Assembly (NCBI GenBank): GCA_947626095.1
Contig: CANQQV010000003.1
Coordinates: forward strand, 82,458 to 146,457
From: an uncultured Bacilli bacterium
GTDB lineage: Bacteria; Bacillota_I; Bacilli_A; RF39; UBA660
Direction: 5' to 3'
Length of the DNA stretch: 64,000 bases
Below, in pieces: positions 27,928 through 37,011 of the stretch; within the stretch, counting starts at the first letter, position 1; each line of letters starts with the position of its first letter. A model generated the notes under the pieces. That model was given only the letters and a program-made list of their open reading frames with translations, was not told where the DNA came from and searched no databases. A program made the position numbers and the translations under genes.

Positions 27928-27958
27928 ATTATAATACTTTACATTATATTTTTGTAAA
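27928..27958 (-). promoter_or_regulatory. Predicted promoter of the priA-upstream RNA
   Basis: Minus strand: TTTACA and a perfect TATAAT separated by 19 bases (or TTACAA with 18). Start of transcription would fall near 27921, exactly at the first hairpin. Confidence 0.45.
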
Positions 27959-27959
27959 T

Positions 27960-27996
27960 AAAAAATAAACATTTACATACATATATGTAAATGTTT
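27960..27996 (-). terminator. Intrinsic terminator of the NlpC-type gene
   Basis: Perfect 13-bp stem AAACATTTACATA and complement, loop of four, T-rich tail on the minus strand, directly after the stop at 28000. Confidence 0.8.
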
Positions 27997-27999
27997 ACA

Positions 28000-28890
28000 T
28001 TAAGAAATCCTTATTATTTTACCTGGACGATCATCCTTCATAAACCATGTCATATTCTGCGGTCCACCTTTAGAATTACGCCATAAAGATTCATCACCAC
28101 AATCATAAGAATAAACATTACCATCTTTAACTGCTGCCACAATTGAAACATGACCATAACCTACTTTGCCATTTTTAGCGACATTAGTTCTCACAACAAT
28201 ATCCCCAGGTTTTACTTTGTTGGTAACATCTTCTCCAGCTGCTACCGATATTTCAGTCCAACCATATTTTTTATGCCAATCAGTTTTCATAAAATCTCTT
28301 GTTCGATGCTGTCCTCCAGCAAAATCTTTATATCCCATTTCATACAAAACCCAACTAACATATGAACTACAATCTATTAAATTCCCTTTAATCGGAATTT
28401 GTTCAGTATTTTCTGCATTATAATGAAAGTCTCCATTAACTACTTGATGCCATATTTTTTCAGCAACTGGTAAAACCTTAGTATTAGCCGAAGTATTATC
28501 ATTATCTAAAACAGTATAATCTAATTCTGGAACTTTATATGTAATACGATTTAAATCATTATTAGATTCATATAATAAATTTACTTCAGTATCACTTTCA
28601 TCCCAACAAGCACTTAAATAGTATTCATCTGGTTTTAAGGCTGTAAATAAATAATTAAGAGCTACTGGCAGTAAAAAAACAACTAAAAGCCCAATTAAAC
28701 TATTACGAAAGCGATATAACAACTTTTTTCTCGTTTCGTCATTAGGATTAATAATATATTTATATAAAGCCAAAGATAAAATAATAACAACTAATATTGG
28801 AATAATAATATGACATAATTGCATAAATATTTTAAATAATTTCATTGTTATTAAAACTATTTTACTCGTACACACATTATCTTTAAACAT
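28000..28890 (-). CDS. Two-helix membrane anchor fused to an NlpC/P60-like cysteine hydrolase
   Basis: The N-terminal 100 residues form two membrane helices joined by a charged loop (NPNDETRKKLLYRFRN) and ending GLLVVFLLPVALNYLF, the same layout as the anchor of the protein at 24.4 kb. After an acidic spacer comes a papain-like hydrolase domain (about 150-296): C174 in DCSSYVSWVL and H247 in GHVSIVA are the expected NlpC/P60 or CHAP catalytic residues, with KPGDIVV between them. Probably cleaves peptidoglycan peptides or amide bonds outside the membrane. It may share a transcript with the PHP-domain gene 17 bases upstream. Confidence 0.8.
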   Translation of the reverse strand: MFKDNVCTSKIVLITMKLFKIFMQLCHIIIPILVVIILSLALYKYIINPNDETRKKLLYRFRNSLIGLLVVFLLPVALNYLFTALKPDEYYLSACWDESDTEVNLLYESNNDLNRITYKVPELDYTVLDNDNTSANTKVLPVAEKIWHQVVNGDFHYNAENTEQIPIKGNLIDCSSYVSWVLYEMGYKDFAGGQHRTRDFMKTDWHKKYGWTEISVAAGEDVTNKVKPGDIVVRTNVAKNGKVGYGHVSIVAAVKDGNVYSYDCGDESLWRNSKGGPQNMTWFMKDDRPGKIIRIS

Positions 28891-28907
28891 CTATATCACT
28901 TCTTATA

Positions 28908-29765
28908 TTAATATCGACTTTTTATACATTTAGTAAATGTAATATTATTTTCCTTAATATTAACATTATTATTTATACCGCTACCTAATTCTATATCTGG
29001 TTTTATTAAAGGACCATGATAATCAGTTCCCCCAGTTTCTAACAAATTAAACTCTTTAGCTAATTCTTTATAGAACGCTCTTTGTTCATCACTATCATTA
29101 GAATGTATCGTTTCAATTCCTTTTAAACCAATTGAAATCAAATAAGCTACTTCATCATGTAATTCCTCATTACTTAATTTTAAAGACCAAGGATGTGCTA
29201 AAACAGCTACCCCACCAGCCAGATTAATCAAAGTTATTACTTCTTCTTTAGTTAAAGTTTTCTTCGTATCTCTAATACATTCATAAACATAATTTAAATA
29301 CTTGGTAAAAGCCTCATCCATATCTTTTACATATCCATCTTTAATAAGTAATTTCCCTAACTCAGGACGACCTATATTCCCCTTAGATGAAAACAAATTA
29401 TCTATATCTTTCTTATCAAAAACAATCTTAAAATCTTTTTCAAGGATTTCTAAATATCTTCGCATTGAATCATGCGAAATTCTTCTTAATTCTAATAAAG
29501 TATTATTCAAGTTTTGATTATCCAAATCAATATTATACCCTAAAATATGCATCTGCCCTTTACTAACTTTTGCATTCATTTCCACCCCACTATAAATAGT
29601 AATACCAGGATGTGGCAAAGCAACTAATATTTTAGATCCTTCAATAAAATCATGGTCAGTAAGAGCAATATACTTTAATTTTTTCTTTAAAGCCATATCT
29701 AATAATTCTTGAGGAGTATTACTACCATCTGAATAAATACTATGCATATGTAAATCGATATCCAT
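28908..29765 (-). CDS. PHP-domain phosphoesterase (TrpH/YciV family)
   Basis: Metal-dependent phosphoesterase; relatives hydrolyse 3',5'-nucleoside bisphosphates or act as 5'-3' exonuclease on short RNA. The four PHP metal motifs are visible: DLHMHSIYSDG at 4-14, LTDHD near 36, an H in VLAHPWS near 193, and GTDYHG near 247. The 285 residues match the family. Ribosome site GAGGAGG is strong. It is first or second in a short minus-strand run with the NlpC-type gene. Confidence 0.9.
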   Translation of the reverse strand: MDIDLHMHSIYSDGSNTPQELLDMALKKKLKYIALTDHDFIEGSKILVALPHPGITIYSGVEMNAKVSKGQMHILGYNIDLDNQNLNNTLLELRRISHDSMRRYLEILEKDFKIVFDKKDIDNLFSSKGNIGRPELGKLLIKDGYVKDMDEAFTKYLNYVYECIRDTKKTLTKEEVITLINLAGGVAVLAHPWSLKLSNEELHDEVAYLISIGLKGIETIHSNDSDEQRAFYKELAKEFNLLETGGTDYHGPLIKPDIELGSGINNNVNIKENNITFTKCIKSRY

Positions 29766-29787
29766 ATAACCTCCTCTTTTCTATATA

Positions 29788-30195
29788 TTATTTACGATTA
29801 CGATATGTTCCCCACCACTTAGGAATAATATCCATCATTTTAAGAACCTTATCTTTTTCTAAACTTTCTAAAACTTCAATATCTCCATAATTAGGATTTA
29901 ATTCGAGCAAATATTCCAACGAACTTTCCGAAGGCATTATTATTTCTTCCAATTCATTTAAAACAACAATTTTATCAATAACATATTCATGATCATTAAA
30001 CATATTAATAATTGCACTTTTTTCTGCACTACAACTTATTATTGAATTAGAAGTAATACTACTTCCACTATATATTTTATTATTATGTCCCAAAATCGCA
30101 CAAGATGTATTACCTGTCATTATATAATCAGATACTTCTTTAGAAACTAAATTCTTTTTAGCCGCTTCATAAAGGCTACCCCAAATACGTTCCAT
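29788..30195 (-). CDS. Cytidine deaminase-like protein that has lost its zinc cysteines
   Basis: A 135-residue protein whose first 100 residues follow cytidine deaminase: SCAILGHNNKIYSGSS aligns with the GAALxxxxGxxxxGxN strand pair, SAEKSAIINM (56-65) with the catalytic CAERTA helix, and PSESSLEYLLE (88-98) with PCGACRQxLxE. The catalytic glutamate position E58 is kept, but all three zinc-ligand positions are serine (S56, S89, S92). It therefore should not bind zinc or deaminate. The tail (KWWGTYRNRK) is unlike the family. Likely a ligand-binding or regulatory relic. A normal deaminase of another family is encoded at 63.4 kb. Confidence 0.6.
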   Translation of the reverse strand: MERIWGSLYEAAKKNLVSKEVSDYIMTGNTSCAILGHNNKIYSGSSITSNSIISCSAEKSAIINMFNDHEYVIDKIVVLNELEEIIMPSESSLEYLLELNPNYGDIEVLESLEKDKVLKMMDIIPKWWGTYRNRK

Positions 30196-30255
30196 ATCAC
30201 ACCTTCTTACTTAATGTATTATGATAACATACGAATGATTATTTTACAAACCAGA

Positions 30256-31227
30256 TTATAAACTCCTGCTATATTCATTAGTTATATAAGCTTCCGTCAT
30301 TTTTCCATTTTCATCAGTACTAAACATCACAAAAGAAATCGCAAAGCTCGTAATTTTTTTATAATCACTTTTAGGAATTGTCAACGAAACTATTTTCTCA
30401 GCACCATGATAAATTTCTTCTTTTAAGCTCTTATAATCATATATTTTACCATTAATCATTAACTTCTTAATGGCAATGATTTGACTCTTACCTAAACTAG
30501 TATTCTTAAAATCAAAATATAAGTAAGAATTATCTTTATCTTCTAATAATTTATAATAGCTTATCTTAGTATTATTTTTATTATCTATTTCAATTAATCC
30601 TTTACGTGAATTATCTACATCAATTTTATTAGACGCATTCATTTCAAAAAGTTTAACTTCACTTTTCCCCTCACTGTCCAAAACTTTAAAATAAAGCGCT
30701 ATTCTTCCAAACGTAACAATATCTAATGCATCTAATTCCACTTGATTAATACGAATTGTTTGTGTAATACTCTCTAAAGGATTTAAACTTTTTGTAAAAG
30801 TTGTTGTTGTATCATATCCATCAACCAACACTTTTTCCAAAATAACTGTACGTGGATTATTAGTTGTTGAAAAAGTAATATCAGCATCAAAACCTAAATT
30901 AGATTTATGAAAATCAGAAAATTCTATCATATAATCAGCTGCCGTATAAAACTGCTGATCATTAAATACTGGAGCATCAAGTTTATTTTTTATTTTCGTT
31001 TCCTCTTTTTCTTCTTCTTTCTTTTTCTTATTCTCTATCTTTTCCTCGGTTTGCCAAGGCAAATTGAATTCAAAACTAATTCCATTACGTGAAAAATAAA
31101 AGACACTACCACCAATTAAAGCAAGCATAATGATTAAAATAATTATAATTCCCTTTTTATTAGTAGCTCTTTTTTCCATCTGTAAAAAGCCTTCATCATA
31201 TTCTTGATAATTATATCTATTTTTCAC
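30256..31227 (-). CDS. Single-pass membrane protein with strand-rich outer domain, unknown
   Basis: Basic cytoplasmic head, one membrane helix (about residues 26-46), a highly charged Lys/Glu linker (about 62-82), then about 240 residues rich in beta strands resembling two Ig-like or NEAT-style sheets but with no motif I can name. Starts at GTG with GGGTGTGA upstream. The 323 residues contain no Cys in the outer domain. It is likely a cell-envelope protein; no partner is evident. Confidence 0.65.
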   Translation of the reverse strand: MKNRYNYQEYDEGFLQMEKRATNKKGIIIILIIMLALIGGSVFYFSRNGISFEFNLPWQTEEKIENKKKKEEEKEETKIKNKLDAPVFNDQQFYTAADYMIEFSDFHKSNLGFDADITFSTTNNPRTVILEKVLVDGYDTTTTFTKSLNPLESITQTIRINQVELDALDIVTFGRIALYFKVLDSEGKSEVKLFEMNASNKIDVDNSRKGLIEIDNKNNTKISYYKLLEDKDNSYLYFDFKNTSLGKSQIIAIKKLMINGKIYDYKSLKEEIYHGAEKIVSLTIPKSDYKKITSFAISFVMFSTDENGKMTEAYITNEYSRSL

Positions 31228-31289
31228 AGTATCACACCCTACTATAAATATATTATATCACAAGCTTTAACAACTTATGGTACTTATTT

Positions 31290-31316
31290 AAAAAAGTAAG
31301 TTTTAAACTTACTTTT
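31290..31316 (-). terminator. Intrinsic terminator of the gene at 31315
   Basis: AAAAGTAAGTTT and its complement form a near-perfect stem touching the stop codon; T-run on the minus strand. Confidence 0.75.
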
Positions 31317-32886
31317 ACATTTGATAAAAATTAATTCTTATATTGCGATTATGATCAGATAATAAAATTTCAATAAAATCATTTAATGATATTTCTAAAT
31401 GAAAACTATGACGATAATCTTTAGCGCTATAAGCATCAAAAACCATTAAAGAATTTTCACGATCATAGTCAAAATGACCAGTAATAATCGCTCTTTTAAT
31501 ATAATTCAATTTTGTCTTATTGATATTAGACTCATGTCTACTTTCATCTTTAGCATCATTCAATGCTTCACGGCGATACTTAATTTCCTTTACTAAATGC
31601 TCTAATTCTGCACAATCACGTGTAATTCCCACACTATTTTCATTTAATAATTTTAAATTACTCTTTGGTATTAAACGCATATTATTTAAACGTTTATTAA
31701 TACGTCGATTAACACCTACAACCTTTTTATTTAATTTCGATAAATCACTTATAATACTTTTATATTCAGGAGTTTCGTAATCAATAATGCTAGGTTTTAA
31801 CTCCCCTAAATCTAATTGTGAATAATTAAATAAACGCTGTAAATTATCTTCATCATATATGTAATTAATATAAAAATTAGATATGGCAAAAGCATTTAAA
31901 ATATCTCCACGCATTGTACTATCAAGAGCAAATACTTTACGACATTTATCTAAAGGATAATTTTCTTTATAAGCATGTACTAAACTTCTCAATAATTCAT
32001 AAGTATTTATTAAATGACGTTTATTTATATTAGCTTTGCTATTATAACACTTAAATGTTTCTAAAATAAACTCATCTAATACTTTATCATTATCATGTTC
32101 ATTATAAAGCTTTTCAATTGTTCCTTTATCTTCTTTATTAAAAAGAGCAATCTTTTTATTTATTGATAAACAAAAATGTTCCTTTGACAACTTACTATTA
32201 AGTTCCTGTAACTTCTTAAAATTATACCCTTCAATATTTGCTAACATATCAATTAAATATTTTACATCCTGATATGATAACAACTTATTATCTTTACGAC
32301 TTACTGTATATTCATATAACACTATATCCTTAATAAAAGTATTTAATGATTGACTTCTATCTTCAGGAATAGTTACCGTATAAAAAGAATATGAATTATG
32401 ATCTAACGCTAAATTAATATTATTATTTACTGAAGTAATTAGGAAATTAGCAAATTCAACTAACCATCCAGAATCTACAACAATACCATTATCAAACTTA
32501 ATAGTATTATTATAATTACATACATATTCACCATTAGCTAAAGCACTCATTAAATAATCTATTAAACTCTCTTCTGTTTTAATAGAAGGAACTTGCATTT
32601 TAAAATAACTAATACCTTTTACTTTATCCATATAATATTTAAGTTCTTTTTTATCTAACTTAGCATAATCATCCTTAGTTAAATGTTCACTATAATTCAT
32701 GATTTGTAAAGAAGTATATAATAAATCTAATGCAATATAATCAAAATCGGTAATAAATTTCAAATTCTTACTGCGATTATTTAAAATTTTTTCAATATAT
32801 AAACCTAAATATTCATTAGATTTAGTCATATTAATAAAAGTATTTAGCTTTGAAATATTTGCTACTAGCGCATTCCCCTTTTTCAT
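31315..32886 (-). CDS. Cytosolic protein of unknown function (523 aa)
   Basis: I do not recognise this protein. It is predicted helical and soluble, with no signal peptide. The C-terminal third contains a basic region (NKRLNNMRLIPKSNLKLL around 395-415) and a helix-turn style stretch before a strand-rich end (HSFHLEISLNDFIEIL). It lies 64 bases downstream of the 1203-residue transglutaminase-fold gene, in the same direction, separated by a terminator-like hairpin, and is preceded by AGGTGAG. The pairing suggests a shared process. Confidence 0.65.
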   Translation of the reverse strand: MKKGNALVANISKLNTFINMTKSNEYLGLYIEKILNNRSKNLKFITDFDYIALDLLYTSLQIMNYSEHLTKDDYAKLDKKELKYYMDKVKGISYFKMQVPSIKTEESLIDYLMSALANGEYVCNYNNTIKFDNGIVVDSGWLVEFANFLITSVNNNINLALDHNSYSFYTVTIPEDRSQSLNTFIKDIVLYEYTVSRKDNKLLSYQDVKYLIDMLANIEGYNFKKLQELNSKLSKEHFCLSINKKIALFNKEDKGTIEKLYNEHDNDKVLDEFILETFKCYNSKANINKRHLINTYELLRSLVHAYKENYPLDKCRKVFALDSTMRGDILNAFAISNFYINYIYDEDNLQRLFNYSQLDLGELKPSIIDYETPEYKSIISDLSKLNKKVVGVNRRINKRLNNMRLIPKSNLKLLNENSVGITRDCAELEHLVKEIKYRREALNDAKDESRHESNINKTKLNYIKRAIITGHFDYDRENSLMVFDAYSAKDYRHSFHLEISLNDFIEILLSDHNRNIRINFYQM

Positions 32887-32918
32887 ATTCTCACCTATTA
32901 TTTATTATAACATAGTAA

Positions 32919-32952
32919 TTAAAAAGATTAAATAAAAATTATTTAATCTTTT
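32919..32952 (-). terminator. Intrinsic terminator of the transglutaminase-fold gene
   Basis: 12-bp stem AAAAGATTAAAT and complement touching the stop at 32951, followed by A/T tract. Confidence 0.7.
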
Positions 32953-35900
32953 ATAATTTAAGTCCTTGACTAGGCTCTTCCATTCCAAAGTCATATTCTT
33001 CAACTAAATCAGTACGATTAGAATCAAGACTCTTTGATGCACGAATTTGTAGTTTATAATCTCTTAAATCAAAATTCTCTTTAGGCGTTTTAAATGCTAA
33101 ATCAATAGTATCATTATCTACAATAACTGTTTTACGACTACGATAATTATCTTTAGCTACTAACGCCAAACGACCATTTATCTTTCTAATTCTTTCATAC
33201 AAATCTCTTCTAAGTCTAATATTAACACCGTTCTTAATTGCTGTAATAGTCATCGAATCAACATCTTTAACAATTGCTTCATCTTTACTAACTTTAACTA
33301 CTTTACTATTAGGATTTAAGAAAATATGTGGTAACTTAACTTTTGCATTGTTATATTTCTTTTTATTAGAAACTGGCTCTGTTCCTATTATCGAAATAAA
33401 TTCAAAATCACTATTACTATCTAATGATGGAATAAATGGTGCTTTTACTCTACTAAATAAACCACTCAACAATTCATCATTCTGTTTAACTAAATCATCA
33501 ATACTATTTAAATCTAAATTATTAGTACTCATTTCATTAGACAATCTGTGAGAAATTGCTCTTCTAATAACCAAGATAAATCTAACTAATTCATTAATTC
33601 TTTTATTTAAAGAAGAATCATTTCTATCTAACAACTCTAAAACTTCATTCGCCGAAACACTAATCAATTGATTACTAAAGACTAAGTATTGATCAATTCT
33701 TGAATAATATTCGACATTGAGTAATTCTGAAGCCGAAGATACATCGCCTGCTAAGGAACGATTAAATTTCTTAACATAAGCTAAACGAAGATTTAGCAAA
33801 TCATTCTTATATCTTACAATATCATTTAAATTAGAATCAGCTTTTAGTTCACTATTTATAATATTATTAATAAACTTACTATCAGAAATTGATACCATAC
33901 CTGTTGATTCATAAAAACTATTAACAGCATTAACTTCTTTAACTTTAGTATTAACCTCATTAATTATTGCTAAATATAAACTATGATACTCTTCTACAGT
34001 TTCAGGAATAACTAAAGGTCTATAAGCAACAGATGTAAATACTGGCAATCTATCATTTTCTTCATTACCTGATCCACTAGGTAAATGTTCAGATCTTATA
34101 GATTTAGTCAAGTTCTTAGCAGCAATTAATTCATCACTAAGCATTTGACGTTTATAAGTCTTCATTCTTTCATTTGCAAATGTTATCGTTAAAACGTCAT
34201 CTTCAAAACTCATTTTAACCCCATTCTGCATATTTAACGGATTATTAATTAAAGTATTTAAATATTCACATAATACTCGATAATCATGCTGATAATCTTC
34301 AGTATTTAAATATTCTGCCGAAGCATTTCTTAAATTATTACATTCAGGCATGACATTCAATCTGGCTATATTAATAGCCAAATAGTTCATAATATAATCG
34401 CATAAATCTCGACCTAAAATATTATAAATCTCATTTTCAAATTGATTTTCATACCTTTGAATAATACTTTCTTTTTCAATTGTACTAAGCTCAGAATAAG
34501 CTGAATCAGTTAATAGCTTTGTAATATTAGCATCAGCTACATCCATACTTTCATGATCAAAAGTAAAATTAGTTAAATAATTTAATACTTCATCATAATA
34601 TATTTTAACAATTCTCTTCGCTTCAGCTTCAAATCTTTCCAACTGTTCATTTTTTACAGCAACAGTTAAGGCATCAAGATTACTTGAAGGTTCATCTAAC
34701 TTCTTTGGCTCTGCTAAATGTACACTAACTAAGTTTCTTTTATTAGGATCATCATCATCTAAACTATAAGGATAATTTGTCCAAATACGATAATCCCCTT
34801 CTGGGTTTAATACATTTTCTCTTAATTCATAAGAAAAACGTGCATCACTAATATTTCTTTCCACTTCTTCCAAACTATATTCTGGATGTTCCTTAGTCAT
34901 AACAGTTCTTAAAGCATCACAAATAGTTGCAATAGGAATATCACGTGTTGTTGCACCACGATACATTAAATCCTGTAATCTATCAAATAATCTATCAAAT
35001 GAAAAAACACGTTCTTCGACATTATAATCAGCATTATATCCCATTAATTCCAACATTCTTGGTATGTAAAATAATGGTGAATAATCAAAGCCATAAAATC
35101 TATTATAAGGACTAGCAGAATTAATAGCTAAACGTTGATAATCATCCCTAGAAATTACTAAACACTTAGGAATAGTTAAATATTCCACTGTATTTGAATT
35201 ATCAATATCCGTTTTACATCTCATTTTATTAAGTGGTGACATCCCAAAGAAATAAAATCTATATAAAGGATCATTTGTTGGATCAAAAGTACATAATTGA
35301 TCTAAATGATATTTATCATCTTTTAAACGAGCTATATTTTCTACGTGATTAACAGTACTATATCTAAAGCACTTAATATCACATCTTCTAAGCATTGCTG
35401 AAAATAAAGTAGCATAACCAACACAAACTATCGTACTCTTATCTAAAATTACACGATCTAAATCACGAGCATTTCGTGGTCGATTTTCATCTTCAGTATA
35501 AATATAATTTTCTCTTAAATAACATTGAGCAGAAAGCATAGCTTCTAATGGTGAATAATTGTTATCTTTTACTTTCTTTTCAAAAGTTTCAAGACTTTTT
35601 AAAACTTGAACATATCCTTTAGCACCAACAGTACCACTTCCTTCTAATTCAGAGCGATAACAAACATTACGACTATATGGTTCATGACAAGAATCATTAA
35701 TCAAATCTTGACATGTATGATAAATAACCATTATCTCATTTGGCATGCTTTCTAATTTAGCATAATCTTCACTATTATCATGTAAAGGATTACTTAAAAC
35801 ACTTATTTTTACTTTAGGATCAAGTCCTGCTTTAACAAACTTAGATAAAATATCACTATAGCCACTTTGATTATAAAACCTAATATTCAAACTAGCACTA

Positions 35901-36562
35901 TAATAAGGACTAATTTTCAAAACATCGTCTAAATGATTTTCCGTAACAATTTTTTTAACTTCTTCATCACTTAAATCTCTAGTTATAAAAAAATCACAAG
36001 TAGGACTATGATGAGTTTTTACATCTTTACTATCATTTCTCACAAAAAGATTATTTTCTTCATCAATCGGCATCTGCTCTACTCTAGCAACCGACTTGTT
36101 AGCGGCAATTTCTAGAAAATTTCCCCTCTTTAATTTATCATATGTTTCTTGATCAAGAACATAATCATCGCCCACTATTCTTAATGCAAAAGCATTAGCT
36201 TGGCTCTTCTTTATAAGTGCTTCAATAACTGCATCATTTTTTAAAAAACGATAATCAATTGCAAAAGTCGGACCAAATTGTGCTTCGTTAATAATATCAA
36301 TTAAATATTGTAAGACATATTGGTTTCTTTCAGATAATGAATCAAGTTCACCATAAAAACCACTACTATATCTAAAAGAAATAACTTGTCTACCTAAATC
36401 ATCATCTTCACTATTAATATAATTTCCAACAACTTGTACAGGATTATCTAAACTTTCTTCCGTAAATAAACATGAATCTAAAAAAGCTCTATCCATAGAA
36501 AAGCCATTAAATCCCCATAATGCACGATATGTTTGATCCAATGCTTCATAATCATAATCCAT
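32951..36562 (-). CDS. Very large cytosolic protein with a transglutaminase-like domain
   Basis: A 1203-residue protein without signal peptide or membrane helix. Around residues 335-435 it carries a transglutaminase/protease-like core: C380 in IVCVGYATLFSAML, H406 in VNHVENIARL and D427 in CTFDPTND give the usual Cys-His-Asp order and spacing. A PYNRFYGFDYSPLFY segment follows. The other two thirds are helical and unassigned, with an acidic/Asn-rich character. The start ATG shares its A with the stop of the DUF523 gene (TAATG), so the two are coupled, and AGCGGTGA serves as ribosome site. Possible roles are protein cross-linking or cleavage; substrate unknown. Bacterial intracellular transglutaminase-fold proteins of this size are unusual. 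Confidence 0.7.
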   Translation of the reverse strand: MDYDYEALDQTYRALWGFNGFSMDRAFLDSCLFTEESLDNPVQVVGNYINSEDDDLGRQVISFRYSSGFYGELDSLSERNQYVLQYLIDIINEAQFGPTFAIDYRFLKNDAVIEALIKKSQANAFALRIVGDDYVLDQETYDKLKRGNFLEIAANKSVARVEQMPIDEENNLFVRNDSKDVKTHHSPTCDFFITRDLSDEEVKKIVTENHLDDVLKISPYYSASLNIRFYNQSGYSDILSKFVKAGLDPKVKISVLSNPLHDNSEDYAKLESMPNEIMVIYHTCQDLINDSCHEPYSRNVCYRSELEGSGTVGAKGYVQVLKSLETFEKKVKDNNYSPLEAMLSAQCYLRENYIYTEDENRPRNARDLDRVILDKSTIVCVGYATLFSAMLRRCDIKCFRYSTVNHVENIARLKDDKYHLDQLCTFDPTNDPLYRFYFFGMSPLNKMRCKTDIDNSNTVEYLTIPKCLVISRDDYQRLAINSASPYNRFYGFDYSPLFYIPRMLELMGYNADYNVEERVFSFDRLFDRLQDLMYRGATTRDIPIATICDALRTVMTKEHPEYSLEEVERNISDARFSYELRENVLNPEGDYRIWTNYPYSLDDDDPNKRNLVSVHLAEPKKLDEPSSNLDALTVAVKNEQLERFEAEAKRIVKIYYDEVLNYLTNFTFDHESMDVADANITKLLTDSAYSELSTIEKESIIQRYENQFENEIYNILGRDLCDYIMNYLAINIARLNVMPECNNLRNASAEYLNTEDYQHDYRVLCEYLNTLINNPLNMQNGVKMSFEDDVLTITFANERMKTYKRQMLSDELIAAKNLTKSIRSEHLPSGSGNEENDRLPVFTSVAYRPLVIPETVEEYHSLYLAIINEVNTKVKEVNAVNSFYESTGMVSISDSKFINNIINSELKADSNLNDIVRYKNDLLNLRLAYVKKFNRSLAGDVSSASELLNVEYYSRIDQYLVFSNQLISVSANEVLELLDRNDSSLNKRINELVRFILVIRRAISHRLSNEMSTNNLDLNSIDDLVKQNDELLSGLFSRVKAPFIPSLDSNSDFEFISIIGTEPVSNKKKYNNAKVKLPHIFLNPNSKVVKVSKDEAIVKDVDSMTITAIKNGVNIRLRRDLYERIRKINGRLALVAKDNYRSRKTVIVDNDTIDLAFKTPKENFDLRDYKLQIRASKSLDSNRTDLVEEYDFGMEEPSQGLKL

Positions 36563-37002
36563 TATAAATCACCGCTTTCTAAAAATAAATTATCATCTAT
36601 CACATCAATACCATTTTGTATCAGCAATTCAGCAGTAATTCCATTACCATCAACCAAATTAGAACTAAACGTTCCATCATATATTTTACCATATCCACAA
36701 GACGGACTTTTAGCTTTCAAAATAGCTTTTTTAATTCCTAATAACTGACATAATCTTAAAGTTTCGTTAGCTCCTCTTACAAAATTATCCGTGACATCGA
36801 CACCTTTTTCATTAACTACCTTTCCATCTCTTACTTCAGCTGCCAATCTTGGTGTCGTAAGTCCACCAACAATTTCCGGGCAAAAAGGAATTATCTCCCT
36901 TCCTTTTAATTTAGTAACTAACTCTTCCTTATAATTATTCTTCCCATTATACTTGCAATTAACTCCTAATAAACAAGCACTTACTAATACTTTTTCTTTC
37001 AT
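36562..37002 (-). CDS. DUF523 family protein (YbbK-like)
   Basis: Short cytosolic protein of the DUF523 family: VSACLLGVNCKYNG at the start, IIPFCPEIVGGLTTPR near 35-55, and LKAKSPSCGYGKIYDG near 92-108. The conserved cysteines and SPSCG motif suggest metal or Fe-S cluster binding; a desulfidase-like role has been proposed for relatives. ATG 37002 is used; the open frame reaches a TTG at 37011. It is coupled to the transglutaminase-fold gene downstream and follows the membrane gene upstream by ten bases. Confidence 0.88.
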   Translation of the reverse strand: MKEKVLVSACLLGVNCKYNGKNNYKEELVTKLKGREIIPFCPEIVGGLTTPRLAAEVRDGKVVNEKGVDVTDNFVRGANETLRLCQLLGIKKAILKAKSPSCGYGKIYDGTFSSNLVDGNGITAELLIQNGIDVIDDNLFLESGDL

Positions 37003-37011
37003 AAAAAACAA

